Origin: Microbacterium proteolyticum
GTDB lineage: Bacteria; Actinomycetota; Actinomycetes; Actinomycetales; Microbacteriaceae
Assembly (NCBI RefSeq): GCF_030818075.1
Contig: NZ_JAUSZZ010000001.1
Coordinates: 1 to 64,000, forward strand
Direction: 5' to 3'
DNA length: 64,000 bases
Under the pieces are notes generated by a model. That model saw only the letters and a program-made list of their open reading frames with translations. It ran no database searches and was not told where the DNA came from. The position numbers and the translations under genes are program-made. Of the stretch, positions 35,913-45,480 are shown piece after piece; the first letter of the stretch is position 1; every line of letters starts with the position of its first letter.

Positions 35913-36622
35913 GCGTCCAGCTTGCAGGTCCGCCCACGCTCACATGAACATGTAAACATGCCTCTCGGGTTCACTGCTCCCCCTCGCACCAGCGATGCCG
36001 CCGGGTGAGGATTCACCGTCAGCGGGTGAGTCGACCAGCGATCACTCGCCCCCTCCGCGCGGTCACGGCTCGCGACCCTCCCCCGCCGACCCACCCGGAG
36101 CAGTCGTTCGGCGCCCCCCTCGCGCCGCGGTCGACGAGCCGCACCGAACGGTCGGAGGCACCTCGCACCCGCCCGCCCGACCACCGGCGCCCGCCCCCTC
36201 CCCCCGGAGGGGGCCCCGCCACCCTCGGAGCGGGCCACGGGGCGCTCGCGCTTCTCGTCGACTCACCCCCGACTCGCCCGCATCCCCCTCGCGCCTCACC
36301 CGACCGTGGACGAACGACGTCTTCGCACGACCGGGATCGGTGGGGCCGAGACCGCGGTACAGGGTCCGCCTCCGCTCCGCCGGCGCGGCTTCCCGGGCCG
36401 ATGCCGCGGGCCGAAGTGCCCGCAAGAGGTCGAGGGGTGACGAGGGGGGTGACGAAGGAGGGGGTGAGAAAGGGATGACAGAGGGGATGAAAGATGCGAT
36501 TTTCGCCGGATCGGCCTCGTCCTCACCCGCAGGATCATCTCTACGCGGCTGACGCTTCGCCGCGCCGACGAGCCTCTTCGCCCGCCCGAGGAAGAGGACG
36601 TCGCCACCACCTGGAGGTTCTG
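35913..36622. other. 710-base intergenic stretch, no convincing gene
   Basis: The stretch is extremely GC-rich with simple Pro/Arg/Gly-coding frames on both strands and no ribosome sites or conserved motifs. The last 200 bases turn purine-rich on the plus strand (GACGAGGGGGGTGACGAAGG and similar). It must hold promoters for the divergent XRE gene and the large LuxR-type gene. I see no clear hexamers. Confidence 0.6.
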
Positions 36623-39094
36623 ATGCTCATCGACGTGGACACCATTCCCACCGGCGTCCGGGCCACACGACGGATCAGCCGGTTCTGGGCACCCCGCCCT
36701 GAATCCCTCTCCCTCCTGCGCGAAGCGCTCACGAGCGACGTCGTGCTGCTGCGCGGTCCGGCGGGCGTGGGGAAGACGTCCCTGCTCCGGCAGTTCGCGG
36801 CATCCCTCGACGACGACACCGAGCGCGGAGTGCAATTCATCGACGGCAGCGTCACGCCTCCCGACAGTGCGCCGCAGCTGCTGGCCGCCTTCGCCGACGG
36901 GCCGCGCACGCACGTCCTGGTGGTCGACAACCACGTCGAGGGGGTGGGACTGTCGACCGAGCACCTCCTCGAGCTCCTCCGTTGCGACCCGGACCTGCGG
37001 ATCGTGGTCGCGACGCGGCAGACCACCGGGCTGGAGAGTCCGCTGGTCACGCTCGAGTTCGACGTGCACGTGCTCCCGACCGACCACCTGCTCCTGACGA
37101 GGGACGAGCTGGCCGCCGTCCTCGCTCTGAACGGCGTGGTGACGACCGACGTCGGAATCGACGCGCTCGCTGAGCGGACCTACGGCTGGGCGGCGCTCAT
37201 CCAGCTCGCTGCGGCACGCCTGCGATTGGAGGGTCTTCCGCTGCGCACCCGCGCGGAGGCGATGGCGGTGGCCGACTACGCCAATGCGGCCTTCACCGCC
37301 GACCTCGAGCAGCGTCTGAAGATGCCCGTCTCGGATGACGTGCGTCTGCTCGCCGTCGCGCCCCACGTGACGGTCGCGATCGCGGATGCCATGGGCGTGA
37401 ACACCGTCGAGGGTTCGACGGGCGAATTGGTCGCCCACCTGCAGGCAACGGGGTTCATGTGGCCCAGCTCGACGCGACTGACGCTGGCCGAGCCTGTCCG
37501 GGAGCAGTGGTTGCGGGAGGTCACCGCACGTCGCCCCGACGACGTGGGCCGAGCACGCCTGCGTCTGCTCGAGCACCTGGTCACCGGGGGCGAACCCCTG
37601 CTCGCGGCCCAGTTGGCGGCGGACGCCGAGCAGTGGGCGGTCCTCGCCGACGTGCTGCGCTCGTCCGGTCCGGAGATCTGGGCGCGAGACGCGGAGGTCT
37701 TCGATCGGCTGGTCGCGATCCTCCGCACGCGAGCACCCAAGACGCCCGCGGTGGTCGATGCGCTGCTCTCCCTCGATCCCGAGATGGCGGCCTCGCTGGA
37801 CACCCCCGCACTCGTCATGGCCGCGCTCGCCCAGCTGCCGGATGCCAAGATCGCCGCAGCGAGCAACATCGACACCTTCGCGCTGCGCGTGAGCCTGCTC
37901 CGCGCGGCCGGCCGGTTCGCCCTCGCGACCGAGACCGCCGCGCTGCTCGACGAGGCCGTCCGCCGCTCCCGAGACCTGAGCCCCGAGGTCATGTGCGAGG
38001 CGTGGTATCAGGTGGGGATGACGGCGTTCGCGATGGGGACCCTGCGCGAGGCGCGCCTGATGCTGAGTCAGGCCGAACGCATCGCTCCCCCCGCCCGGCG
38101 CATGAGCGCGCGGGGCGCCATCGCGGTCATCGACCTCCTGGAGGGCGACGTGCGCGGCGCGCAGCAGGTGGTCGCACCGGACCGGGACGACAACTGGCGC
38201 GGCTCTCCCTGGGGCGAGGGCATCCGGCTCGCCGAGGCGTGGCTGCGACTCGAGTCGGGTGATGCGCCCGGCGCTCGCGCGATGCTCGACCGACTCCCTG
38301 CGACGGCCGGGGCGCGGGAGCTGTGGCCGTTCGCCGCGGCCGTGCACGCCCTGTCGTTCCTGCTCTCCGGGTCCGCGTCCGACGCCCTCGGGCTCCTGCG
38401 CACCTGGATGTCACGGGCGAGAAGCACGCCACCGTCGCACTTCCAGTCCACCCAGATGCTCACCGCGCGCGCGAAGGTGCTGATCGCACTGCGTCAGGCG
38501 CGCAAGGCCCTGTCCTTCTTCGAGGGGCCGTTCGCGCTCGCCCCGGCGACGGCCCCGGCCATCGCCCTGGCACAGCTGTACGCCGGACGACCGCACGAAG
38601 CCTTCGTCATGAGCGTGAAGTGGGGGGCGCATCAGGAGCCGTCGCCCAGAGCGGCGCTGGAGAGCCTGGTCGTCGGAATCATCGCCGACGTGCGGCTGAA
38701 CGGCGGCGCGGCCCACCGCACGGCCGCTCAGCGCGCCGAGGCTCTGAGCGCGCGGCACGACCTGTGGAGTCCGTGGAGCGCGATTTCGCCGGAGGACCGC
38801 GCCTTGGTGCTGCCGATGCTCTCGCCCGCCGCGCGCGACGAGATCACCCGACGTTGCTCGTTCTTCGCCTCGTCGGTGAGCGTGCCGCATCTGACCAAGC
38901 GGGAACAGGTGGTGCTCGCCCACCTGACCCCGACGTCGACGATCGCCGACATCGCGAAGGCGCTCGTCGTCTCCCCCAACACGGTCAAGACGCAGCTGCA
39001 GAGCCTCTACCGCAAACTCGAGGTGTCCGATCGCGCCAGTGCGATTCGGGCGGCGCACGCCTGGGGGCTCATCGAGGCCGAGACGGATCTCTGA
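36623..39094 (+). CDS. Large ATP-binding LuxR-family regulator (LAL/MalT-like)
   Basis: An 823-residue regulator. The N-terminal STAND-type ATPase has Walker A GPAGVGKTSLLRQF at about 48-61 and a Walker B-like HVLVVDNHV near 95. The long middle is helical and repeat-like, as in the TPR arm of MalT relatives. The C-terminal LuxR DNA-binding domain has LTKREQVVLAHL, then IADIAKALVVSPNTVKTQLQ and LYRKLEVSDR. A GGAGG site precedes ATG 36623. Ligand and targets are unknown; neighbours give no clear hint. Confidence 0.9.
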   Translation: MLIDVDTIPTGVRATRRISRFWAPRPESLSLLREALTSDVVLLRGPAGVGKTSLLRQFAASLDDDTERGVQFIDGSVTPPDSAPQLLAAFADGPRTHVLVVDNHVEGVGLSTEHLLELLRCDPDLRIVVATRQTTGLESPLVTLEFDVHVLPTDHLLLTRDELAAVLALNGVVTTDVGIDALAERTYGWAALIQLAAARLRLEGLPLRTRAEAMAVADYANAAFTADLEQRLKMPVSDDVRLLAVAPHVTVAIADAMGVNTVEGSTGELVAHLQATGFMWPSSTRLTLAEPVREQWLREVTARRPDDVGRARLRLLEHLVTGGEPLLAAQLAADAEQWAVLADVLRSSGPEIWARDAEVFDRLVAILRTRAPKTPAVVDALLSLDPEMAASLDTPALVMAALAQLPDAKIAAASNIDTFALRVSLLRAAGRFALATETAALLDEAVRRSRDLSPEVMCEAWYQVGMTAFAMGTLREARLMLSQAERIAPPARRMSARGAIAVIDLLEGDVRGAQQVVAPDRDDNWRGSPWGEGIRLAEAWLRLESGDAPGARAMLDRLPATAGARELWPFAAAVHALSFLLSGSASDALGLLRTWMSRARSTPPSHFQSTQMLTARAKVLIALRQARKALSFFEGPFALAPATAPAIALAQLYAGRPHEAFVMSVKWGAHQEPSPRAALESLVVGIIADVRLNGGAAHRTAAQRAEALSARHDLWSPWSAISPEDRALVLPMLSPAARDEITRRCSFFASSVSVPHLTKREQVVLAHLTPTSTIADIAKALVVSPNTVKTQLQSLYRKLEVSDRASAIRAAHAWGLIEAETDL

Positions 39095-39311
39095 GGGAGC
39101 GTGCGCGCCGTCGGCGCCGCGCGCTCCCGACGACCACCCGCGCGAGCGCCAGGATCACCATGACGACGATGACGCCCGGCGCGGACAGGGGCACACCCGC
39201 TCCGCGGAGCACCAGCAGGATGACCACGAGCGCCGCGAGGGGCAGCAGCCACACCGCGATGCGGCGGACGCGCCGAAGTCCGGCTCCCCGTGCCCTGTCG
39301 CGGCCGCTCAT
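39069..39311 (-). CDS. Small two-helix membrane protein
   Basis: An 80-residue protein with two hydrophobic segments (about 17-36 and 42-62) between Arg-rich ends. ATG 39311 overlaps the stop of the DUF998 gene as ATGA, so the pair is translated together. Its 3' end overlaps the LuxR-type gene end by 26 bases on the opposite strand. No family recognised. Confidence 0.6.
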   Translation of the reverse strand: MSGRDRARGAGLRRVRRIAVWLLPLAALVVILLVLRGAGVPLSAPGVIVVMVILALARVVVGSARRRRRARSLRDPSRPR

Positions 39312-39997
39312 CGGGTCGAGGCGTCCCGTCGCCCGGCCGCCCGATGATCTGCCGCGACGTGCAGACCGAAGACGCCGAACCAGGAAATCGCGAGCGTCGC
39401 GGCCGTGAACTCGAAGTTGCCCCCCAGCACCGTGTCACCTCGGAAGAGGGCGATCATCGCACCGGTGAGGGACGTGGACCCCACCGCGACGAGCGTGACG
39501 ACGCTCGCCGCGCGCATCCACGGACGGCGCCGCAGCGCGGCGACCTGGCCCATGGCCACGATCGCCAAACCGAAACCCAGGACCGCGAACGAGATGTGCA
39601 CGAGGTCCTGCGGCAGCGCCCCGGGGGTGAACGGCACGGGACACCCGGGTGAGCACGTGATCACGGAGGCCACGGCGAAGCACATGCCGCACGCCAGCAG
39701 CGTCGTCGCGACCGGCCAGCCGACCACGTACCCGTCTCCGTGCGCGACCGCTGCGCGATCGACGAGGACCGCGGCGACAGCAAGCAGAAGGAGTGCGAGA
39801 TTGAACAGCGGGGCCGTCGGCATCCCGGTCGCTCCCAACTGGCTCACGTAGTGGACGCTCGGCTCGGCGACCCGGCACATCCAGATGAACGCGGCGCTGG
39901 CGAAGGCCGAGAAGCTCCCCACCAGGGCCAGCCGCCCCGGACTCACGCGCGCGCGCCGGGATGGTGCGCGAACGGGCCGTTCGAGGGTGTCGGTCAT
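39308..39997 (-). CDS. DUF998-family membrane protein
   Basis: A 229-residue protein with six membrane segments. Features include HYVSQLGATGMPTAPLFN after the first helix and VHISFAVLGFGLAIVAMG later, both typical of DUF998. The ribosome site AGGAGGAG is strong before ATG 39997. It is co-transcribed with the small membrane protein downstream. Function unknown. Confidence 0.82.
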   Translation of the reverse strand: MTDTLERPVRAPSRRARVSPGRLALVGSFSAFASAAFIWMCRVAEPSVHYVSQLGATGMPTAPLFNLALLLLAVAAVLVDRAAVAHGDGYVVGWPVATTLLACGMCFAVASVITCSPGCPVPFTPGALPQDLVHISFAVLGFGLAIVAMGQVAALRRRPWMRAASVVTLVAVGSTSLTGAMIALFRGDTVLGGNFEFTAATLAISWFGVFGLHVAADHRAAGRRDASTR

Positions 39998-40608
39998 CGG
40001 CTCCTCCTGATCGGGCTCGGCAACCCTACCGCTTCCGGCTTCGCGCGCCTGCGCGGGCGGGTGATGCGTCGACCCTCCGGGGTGATTTTGGCCGTATCGG
40101 CCCGATACACGCCCGCGGGATCGCCATGCTGGAGTGGCGGGCAGAGCGACCGCGTCGCCGGCGAGCCGGGGGGCCGCCCCGCTTGATGCCGTCGCTCTGC
40201 CCGCACCCGCCTCGGTGTCCCGTCGGTCGACACCCAGCGCGCGCATCGCATCGTGGCGGGCGAATCAACGGGTGAGAAATGGGCGCGATCAGCCACCGAG
40301 CGCCCACGGGTGTGCGAACCTCGACACCGAGCGGTCGCCGAGCGGTTCTCCCCCAAACGTTCCGACTCACCGATGGTGCCCGTTCATCCCCCGATGCGCG
40401 GTCCCGTGGCTCCTGCCCCAGCCGCGGGACCGCGCACCCTCCCTCGGGCGGCCGCCGCACGGCGCCCCCGTCGCGAGAGCACCGGATTCCGGGGAGCGAG
40501 ACGCCGGATCGGAGGACGGACGCCTCCCCCTGCGCCGGCTCGCCCGGGTACTCGGCATCCCACCGGCGGATTCGAGCGCGGGCGCCGCCGCCGGGTTAGC
40601 GTGGTGCG
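39998..40608. other. 611-base intergenic stretch, no convincing gene
   Basis: Short frames exist on both strands but lack ribosome sites, motifs and consistent codon bias. It contains a perfect palindrome near the DUF998 gene (listed separately). At the right end a TAGCGT box precedes the aldo/keto reductase. Confidence 0.6.
40094..40108 (-). promoter_or_regulatory. Perfect 7-base inverted repeat, candidate operator for the DUF998 operon
   Basis: GTATCGGCCCGATAC is a perfect palindrome with a one-base centre, about 100 bases upstream of the DUF998 start. This size and symmetry fit a dimeric repressor site. The regulator is unknown. Confidence 0.4.
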
Positions 40609-41544
40609 ATGCGAAACGTCCCCCTCGGCTCGAGCGGCCTGACCGTTCCCAACGTCGTCGCCGGCATGATGCGCATCGACGACATGTCGGACGCGGACGT
40701 GCGTTCGCTCTACGAAGCCGCACGGCACGCGGGGATCGACTTCTTCGATCACGCCGACATCTACGCGCGGTCGTTGCATTCCGCCGAGCGCCGATTCGCT
40801 GAGGCGCTGGGGCTCAGCGCCTCCGAACGTGGCGAGATCCGCCTGCAGACCAAGGCGGGCATCGTCCGCGAGGGACCGTACTTCGACTTCTCCTACGAGC
40901 ACCTCGTGTCGTCGGTGGAGGAATCCCTCCGCGCGCTGCACACGGACTACATCGACGTCCTCCTCCTGCACCGTCCCGACGCCCTGGTCGAACCGGCCGA
41001 GGTGGCGCGAGCGTTCGACCACCTCGAGAGCACGGGCAAGGTGCGGGCCTTCGGAGTCTCGAATCACACCCCGCGCCAGATCGATCTGCTGCGAACCGCC
41101 GTTCGGCAACCGCTCGTGGCCAACCAGGTGCAGCTGTCGATCGCGCATGCGCCGATCCTGACCCAGGGCCTCGCCGCCAACATGGAGAGCGCGGCCCAGT
41201 CCGCCGTGCTCGACGGCGGCGGCCTGGTCGAGTATTGCCGGATCGCCGGCATCACCCTGCAGGCCTGGTCGCCGCTGCAGGGGACGCGCGGCGGCGGCAC
41301 CTTCCTCGCCAATCCCGAGTACCCCGAGCTCAACGCGGTCATCGATGAGCTGGCGCAGAAATACGACGTTCCGCCTCTCGCGATCGCGGTGGCGTGGATC
41401 ACCCGGCATCCGGCCGACATGCAGGTCGTCCTGGGGACGACGAACCCGGGGCGCCTCACGGACGCGGCCGTCGGATCCGACCTGCGCCTCACGCGAGCCG
41501 AGTGGTACGCGTTGGTGCGGGCGGCCGGCTACCTCGTCCCCTAG
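40609..41544 (+). CDS. Aldo/keto reductase
   Basis: A 311-residue NAD(P)H-dependent oxidoreductase of the YdhF-like group. It shows GIDFFDHADIYA (catalytic Asp and Tyr), QTKAGIV (Lys), DYIDVLLLHRPD (His), VSNHTPRQIDLL and the cofactor region VLGTTNPGRL. TAGCGT lies a few bases before ATG 40609, so the mRNA is probably leaderless. Substrate unknown. Confidence 0.92.
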   Translation: MRNVPLGSSGLTVPNVVAGMMRIDDMSDADVRSLYEAARHAGIDFFDHADIYARSLHSAERRFAEALGLSASERGEIRLQTKAGIVREGPYFDFSYEHLVSSVEESLRALHTDYIDVLLLHRPDALVEPAEVARAFDHLESTGKVRAFGVSNHTPRQIDLLRTAVRQPLVANQVQLSIAHAPILTQGLAANMESAAQSAVLDGGGLVEYCRIAGITLQAWSPLQGTRGGGTFLANPEYPELNAVIDELAQKYDVPPLAIAVAWITRHPADMQVVLGTTNPGRLTDAAVGSDLRLTRAEWYALVRAAGYLVP

Positions 41545-41559
41545 GAAAGCGCACCCGGA

Positions 41560-42138
41560 TCAGTCGCCGCGGCGCTTGCGCCGGCCGCGGGTGATCACGA
41601 TGATGCCCCCGATGACGACCACCGCGGCGGCGATCAGCGGGATGAGGACGAAGCTGAAGCGTCCCGCCTCCGCCTCGGAGTCGGGTTCGCTCTGGGCCGA
41701 GTCGTCCGCCGAGGACGCGGACGGGCTCGCCGGAGCGGGGCTCGGCGTCGCGGGCGCCGGTTCCGCCGTCGCCGCCGACACGGAGACCGTCACCTGTCCG
41801 AGGACGGACTCGCCGGTCCCGACCGCGATGACGACGTCACCGACTCGCGTCGGGGTGAACTCGACGGTGGCCGTGCCCTCGGAGACGGGCGCTTCGGCCG
41901 TGGTGGCACCCGTCTCCACGCCGTCACCCGAGAACGCCCCGGAGTCGGTATCGGCGAGGCCGAAAGTGGCGGTCTGGAGTCCGCCGAGGCCGGATGCCGT
42001 GACGGTCGTCGTCTCCCCCAGCACCACGGACGCGGGGGCCGCGGTGAGAGATGGCGTCGCCGCGGTCGCGGGGGACGCCGCGCCGGCGAGCGCCACGAGA
42101 AGGACGGCCAGAGCGGGCAGAGACATTTTGATGCGCAC
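41560..42138 (-). CDS. Secreted, membrane-anchored protein with Ig-like region
   Basis: A 192-residue protein. It has a signal peptide of about 26 residues ending in ATAA, then a beta-rich domain (VVLGETTTVTASGLGG and VEFTPTRVGDVVIAV) resembling bacterial Ig-like or polycystic-type folds. A Pro/Ala/Ser linker follows, then a membrane segment and the basic tail TRGRRKRRGD. There is no LPxTG-type motif, so it is membrane- rather than wall-anchored. Start is GTG 42138. Function unknown. Confidence 0.75.
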   Translation of the reverse strand: MRIKMSLPALAVLLVALAGAASPATAATPSLTAAPASVVLGETTTVTASGLGGLQTATFGLADTDSGAFSGDGVETGATTAEAPVSEGTATVEFTPTRVGDVVIAVGTGESVLGQVTVSVSAATAEPAPATPSPAPASPSASSADDSAQSEPDSEAEAGRFSFVLIPLIAAAVVVIGGIIVITRGRRKRRGD

Positions 42139-42280
42139 GGGGGATCCCTTCGTCGGTGCCGGTAACGCTAGCCAGCGTCGAGGGTCCGCGCGGGACGGTG
42201 GACGGCGGGGCTCACGCGCGATATGGCTCGCGTCGCACCCGCACGTTTAAGCTGTCAGCAGCCCGCGGGAGGAGGACCGG

Positions 42281-42508
42281 ATGAAGTTCGTCACGCACGT
42301 CTCCGTCGGTCCGCTGCTCTGTGCGATGAGCGCGATCATCTGCGCGATCCCCACACTCCTGCTGCCGGCGGACTCGCCGAACGCCCCGAAGACTGCTCTT
42401 CTGGCCGTCGGCGCCGTGGTCTTCGCCGCGGGCGTCATACGCGTGCGGAGGGAAACACTCTCCCGGAGAGAGGCGTCTGCGGAGCGCGACGACGAGAACG
42501 GATCCTGA
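42281..42508 (+). CDS. Small two-helix membrane protein
   Basis: A 75-residue protein with hydrophobic segments at about 8-28 and 38-54 and a charged, Arg/Glu-rich C-terminal tail. GGGAGGAGGA lies at the right distance before ATG 42281. No family recognised. Confidence 0.65.
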   Translation: MKFVTHVSVGPLLCAMSAIICAIPTLLLPADSPNAPKTALLAVGAVVFAAGVIRVRRETLSRREASAERDDENGS

Positions 42509-42669
42509 TACCGCACGTGCGCGGGTGCGACCTCCGCGTCACGCGCTGATGGACGCCTCGAGTGCATCGGCGATGACGATCGAGATCGGCTCGGTGGGCA
42601 CGTCCCACGCGGCCGGAATGCTCGCCTGCGCGCGTCGCCCCGCCGACGCCGAGGCGGTCCGGGCGAGGA

Positions 42670-43032
42670 TCATGCCGCGCGAGCGAAGGGGCGCGGAGCC
42701 GCCGACTGCGCCGGGGAGGCAGCGGGGACGGGCTCGTCCATCGCGATGTCGAGGCTGAGTCCGCGGGAGGAGTTGGCGTCGTTCGCCATGCGCTTGAGCA
42801 GGTTCTGGTCCAGCGTCTCGGGCTGCTCGGAGTCGAACACGAACCGAAGCGGGATCGACGGTTGCAGCCAGATGGTCGAGCGGCCGGCGGGCTCCCCCGG
42901 TCGGTGCACCCAGGAGAGGGTGAAGCTCTCACCGCGGCGCAGCTTGGTCGCGACGACGACCTTGACATGCGCCAGGAGACGGTCGTCGATGCTGATCGGT
43001 TCGGTCGTCGTGCCGTAGTAAAGCTTCGCCAT
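42670..43032 (-). CDS. DUF7882-type protein
   Basis: A 120-residue protein starting MAKLYYGTTTEPISIDD, then LLAHVKVVVATKLRRGESF, GRSTIWLQPSIPLRFVFD and a Pro/Ala tail. This pattern is common in Microbacteriaceae and sometimes mislabelled ATP-dependent DNA ligase; no ligase motif is present. It is divergent from the MarR gene. Function unknown. Confidence 0.75.
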   Translation of the reverse strand: MAKLYYGTTTEPISIDDRLLAHVKVVVATKLRRGESFTLSWVHRPGEPAGRSTIWLQPSIPLRFVFDSEQPETLDQNLLKRMANDANSSRGLSLDIAMDEPVPAASPAQSAAPRPFARAA

Positions 43033-43063
43033 GATGTGCCCCTCTGCTCGTTGCTTGAGAACG

Positions 43064-43085
43064 AACTTACTAGGTAGACTAGCGA
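43064..43085. promoter_or_regulatory. Candidate MarR operator between divergent genes
   Basis: The AT-rich sequence ACTTACTAGGTAGACTAGCG contains CTAG-GTAGA-CTAG symmetry. It sits in the 81-base gap between the DUF7882-type gene and the MarR gene. An autoregulating MarR could bind here and control both directions. Inferred. Confidence 0.4.
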
Positions 43086-43113
43086 ATAGGCAAGCGAGAT
43101 ATTAGGAACGCCG

Positions 43114-43713
43114 ATGAAGAGAGACATCACGACGCCTCCGTCGTACTGGTACAGCGACAGCGCGGAGGACGATCGCGGCGCCCGCGTGATGGAAGCGCTG
43201 CGCTCCTACCGTGCGGCCGAGATGGACATGCGGCGACGCACGCAGACATCCATGTCGATGGGCGAGAACGAACTCCGCGTCCTGCGCCACCTCACCCGTG
43301 CGTGCGCAGCAGGGCGGGAGGTGACGCCGATCGATCTGGCTCGGCACCTCGGCGTGTCGACGGCGTCGATCACGGCGCTGCTGGACCGTTTGGAACGCTC
43401 CGGACACCTCGAGAGACGACGGCATCCCTCCGACCGTCGCAAGATCCTCGTCTCGTCGACGGGGCACGCCGATGTCGAGATGCGCGACACGCTTGCTTCG
43501 ATGCACGCGCGGATGATGCAGGCGACCCGGGGAATGAGCGATTCCGAGGCCGAGGCCGTCACGTCGTTCCTGCACCGCATGCAGTGCGCCGTCGCCGACG
43601 TCTGCCACTCGGCCGGGACGGACTGCTGCGCGATCGCCACGCGACCGGCATCGCCCACCACGACAACGCGCCTGCTGCCCACGGGGGCCGCCGCTCCGGA
43701 GGTCGCCGCGTGA
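43114..43713 (+). CDS. MarR-family transcriptional regulator
   Basis: A 199-residue regulator. The winged helix is TPIDLARHLGVSTASITALL followed by DRLERSGHLERRRHPSDRRK, the classic MarR recognition helix and wing. The C terminus has a Cys pair (TDCCAIAT) and a Thr/Pro tail, longer than usual. The stop overlaps the GTG of the transglutaminase gene, so the two are coupled. Confidence 0.9.
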   Translation: MKRDITTPPSYWYSDSAEDDRGARVMEALRSYRAAEMDMRRRTQTSMSMGENELRVLRHLTRACAAGREVTPIDLARHLGVSTASITALLDRLERSGHLERRRHPSDRRKILVSSTGHADVEMRDTLASMHARMMQATRGMSDSEAEAVTSFLHRMQCAVADVCHSAGTDCCAIATRPASPTTTTRLLPTGAAAPEVAA

Positions 43714-44501
43714 GCGCGTCGGTTCAGGCGGTCGTCAGGATGCACGTGGACGAGAAGGCGGACGTCGTGCTGTCGATCGCCCCGGCCGCCGGGTGGGTCG
43801 TCGAGGAGGACCTGCAGATCGTCGTCGACGGCGAAGTCATCTCCGCCGTCGAGCAGATGGACGCGCACGGAACGCGACTGCACCGTGCGACCCTCCCCGC
43901 CGGCACGGCGGAGGTCGTCTATCGCGCCCAGGTCGCACCGCCGACCGCGCCGGCCCCGTCCGACGACGTGGACCCGGTGCGGTATCTGCGTCCGAGTCGG
44001 TACGCCCCCTCCGACGACCTCGGCGATGCCGCAGACGCTTTCGCCGGGCTCAGCCCGCGCGAGGCCGTGGAGCGCATCCCCGCCTGGGTGTTCGAACATC
44101 TGTCGTACGTCCCGGGCTCCAGCGGGCCGACCGACACCGCGGTCGACACGCTCCGGGCGGGTGAGGGCGTCTGCCGCGACTACGCGCACCTGACGGTCGC
44201 GCTCCTGCGTGCGAGCGGGGTGCCGGCGCGCCTCGTCTCCGCGTTCGCCCCGGGGCTGGAGCCGATGGATTTCCACGCGGTCGTCGAGGCCTTCGTCGAC
44301 GGACGGTGGGAGGTCGTGGATGCCACCCGCCTGGCGCCCCGCGACCACCTCGTCCGCGTCGCCACCGGCCGGGACGCCGCCGACACGGCCTTCCTCACGA
44401 CGCTCTCGGGGGCGATGACCCTCGAGTCCGTCGAGGTGATGGCGGTGGCCGACGGCGAGATCATCGCCGACGACCACTCCCGAGCCGTGCTCATGCGCTG
44501 A
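43710..44501 (+). CDS. Transglutaminase-like cysteine-protease-fold protein
   Basis: A 263-residue protein. The N-terminal half is a beta-rich domain of the type found before bacterial transglutaminase cores. The catalytic triad is visible as Cys in GEGVCRDYAHL, His in MDFHAVVEAFV and Asp in WEVVDATRLAP. GTG 43710 overlaps the MarR stop as GTGA. It could cleave or cross-link peptides; the substrate is unknown. Confidence 0.88.
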   Translation: MSASVQAVVRMHVDEKADVVLSIAPAAGWVVEEDLQIVVDGEVISAVEQMDAHGTRLHRATLPAGTAEVVYRAQVAPPTAPAPSDDVDPVRYLRPSRYAPSDDLGDAADAFAGLSPREAVERIPAWVFEHLSYVPGSSGPTDTAVDTLRAGEGVCRDYAHLTVALLRASGVPARLVSAFAPGLEPMDFHAVVEAFVDGRWEVVDATRLAPRDHLVRVATGRDAADTAFLTTLSGAMTLESVEVMAVADGEIIADDHSRAVLMR

Positions 44502-44655
44502 CCCCCACAGGGCGGACAAGCACGCGATCGGCCGGTGGGCGAGAGGGGTTCGCCCGTCCCGATGGGGACTCCGCTGCCCCTCGAGCGGCGGACTTCCCGC
44601 GAGATCCGGAGGTCGCGGCGGGGGCCGCCGTCACCCCGTCGGGTTCCCCGCACGG

Positions 44656-45360
44656 TCATTCGGCGACGCGGACGACCTCGGCGATCACCCGGGGATCGGC
44701 AAGCACGCGGAAGTGGCCGCCGCCGGCCAAGCGGACGTTCCGGGCCCCGGCGAGCTCGCTTCCCTCCGGGATGTGCGGGTCGAACGCCCCGTACACCGAC
44801 ACGATGCGCGCGTTGGCGTCCGCAGACGCGGCCAGCGCGCGCATCGTGGCATCCCCCGACGCGAAGGCACGCAGCGAGGGCGTCGGCATGAGACGGCTGT
44901 AACGAGAGCCGCCGAACGGCGTCGCGACGGCGACCAGCGCCCGCACGCGTGCGCCCGCCGGGTGGAACGCCATGACGTGCTTGCCGATCAGCCCGCCCTT
45001 GCTGTGCGCGACGAGCACGACGTCGGACAGACCGCGAGAGACCAGGAAGGCCGCGACGCGCGAAGCCTGCTCGGCGATCGGCCGGCGATTGTCACCGAGC
45101 TCGTCGACGACGTGCACCGGGTGACCACGCTCGTGCAGCGCGCGCGCAAGCGGTTCGAGGAACCGCCAGGTCTCGTAGATGCCGGGAAGCAGCACCACGG
45201 GCGTGCCATCCCCCGTCTCGAGCCCGTCGGCGCCCTCGCGGCTCGTGAGGGCACGCCACTGCCCGCGCAGCGCGTAAGCGTAGTCCCGCGCCCACCACCC
45301 CAGGTCGCGCAGGCCCGCACCGATCCTCGTCTTCACCGTCGTTCCGGCATCCGTCGACAT
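44656..45360 (-). CDS. Lipase/esterase-like alpha/beta hydrolase
   Basis: A 234-residue protein. It has VVLLPGIYETWRFLEPLA (oxyanion region), a Ser nucleophile in LVAHSKGGLIGKHV, an acid in VYGAFDPHIPEGS and His in AGGGHFRVL. The layout resembles the lipase class 2/PGAP1-like group. ATG 45360 is preceded by GATGAGGATGAGG, which supports it over an upstream start. Substrate unknown. Confidence 0.82.
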   Translation of the reverse strand: MSTDAGTTVKTRIGAGLRDLGWWARDYAYALRGQWRALTSREGADGLETGDGTPVVLLPGIYETWRFLEPLARALHERGHPVHVVDELGDNRRPIAEQASRVAAFLVSRGLSDVVLVAHSKGGLIGKHVMAFHPAGARVRALVAVATPFGGSRYSRLMPTPSLRAFASGDATMRALAASADANARIVSVYGAFDPHIPEGSELAGARNVRLAGGGHFRVLADPRVIAEVVRVAE

Positions 45361-45480
45361 GTCCTCATCCTCATCGCGCCCGCGGCACGGGTCAGCCGGG
45401 TTGCGAAGGCGCCGCCGCATACCGACGCTCGGGACGCAACCCCGAAAAGGGGCGCAGGGGGCCGCTCTATGGTGTGGCGC

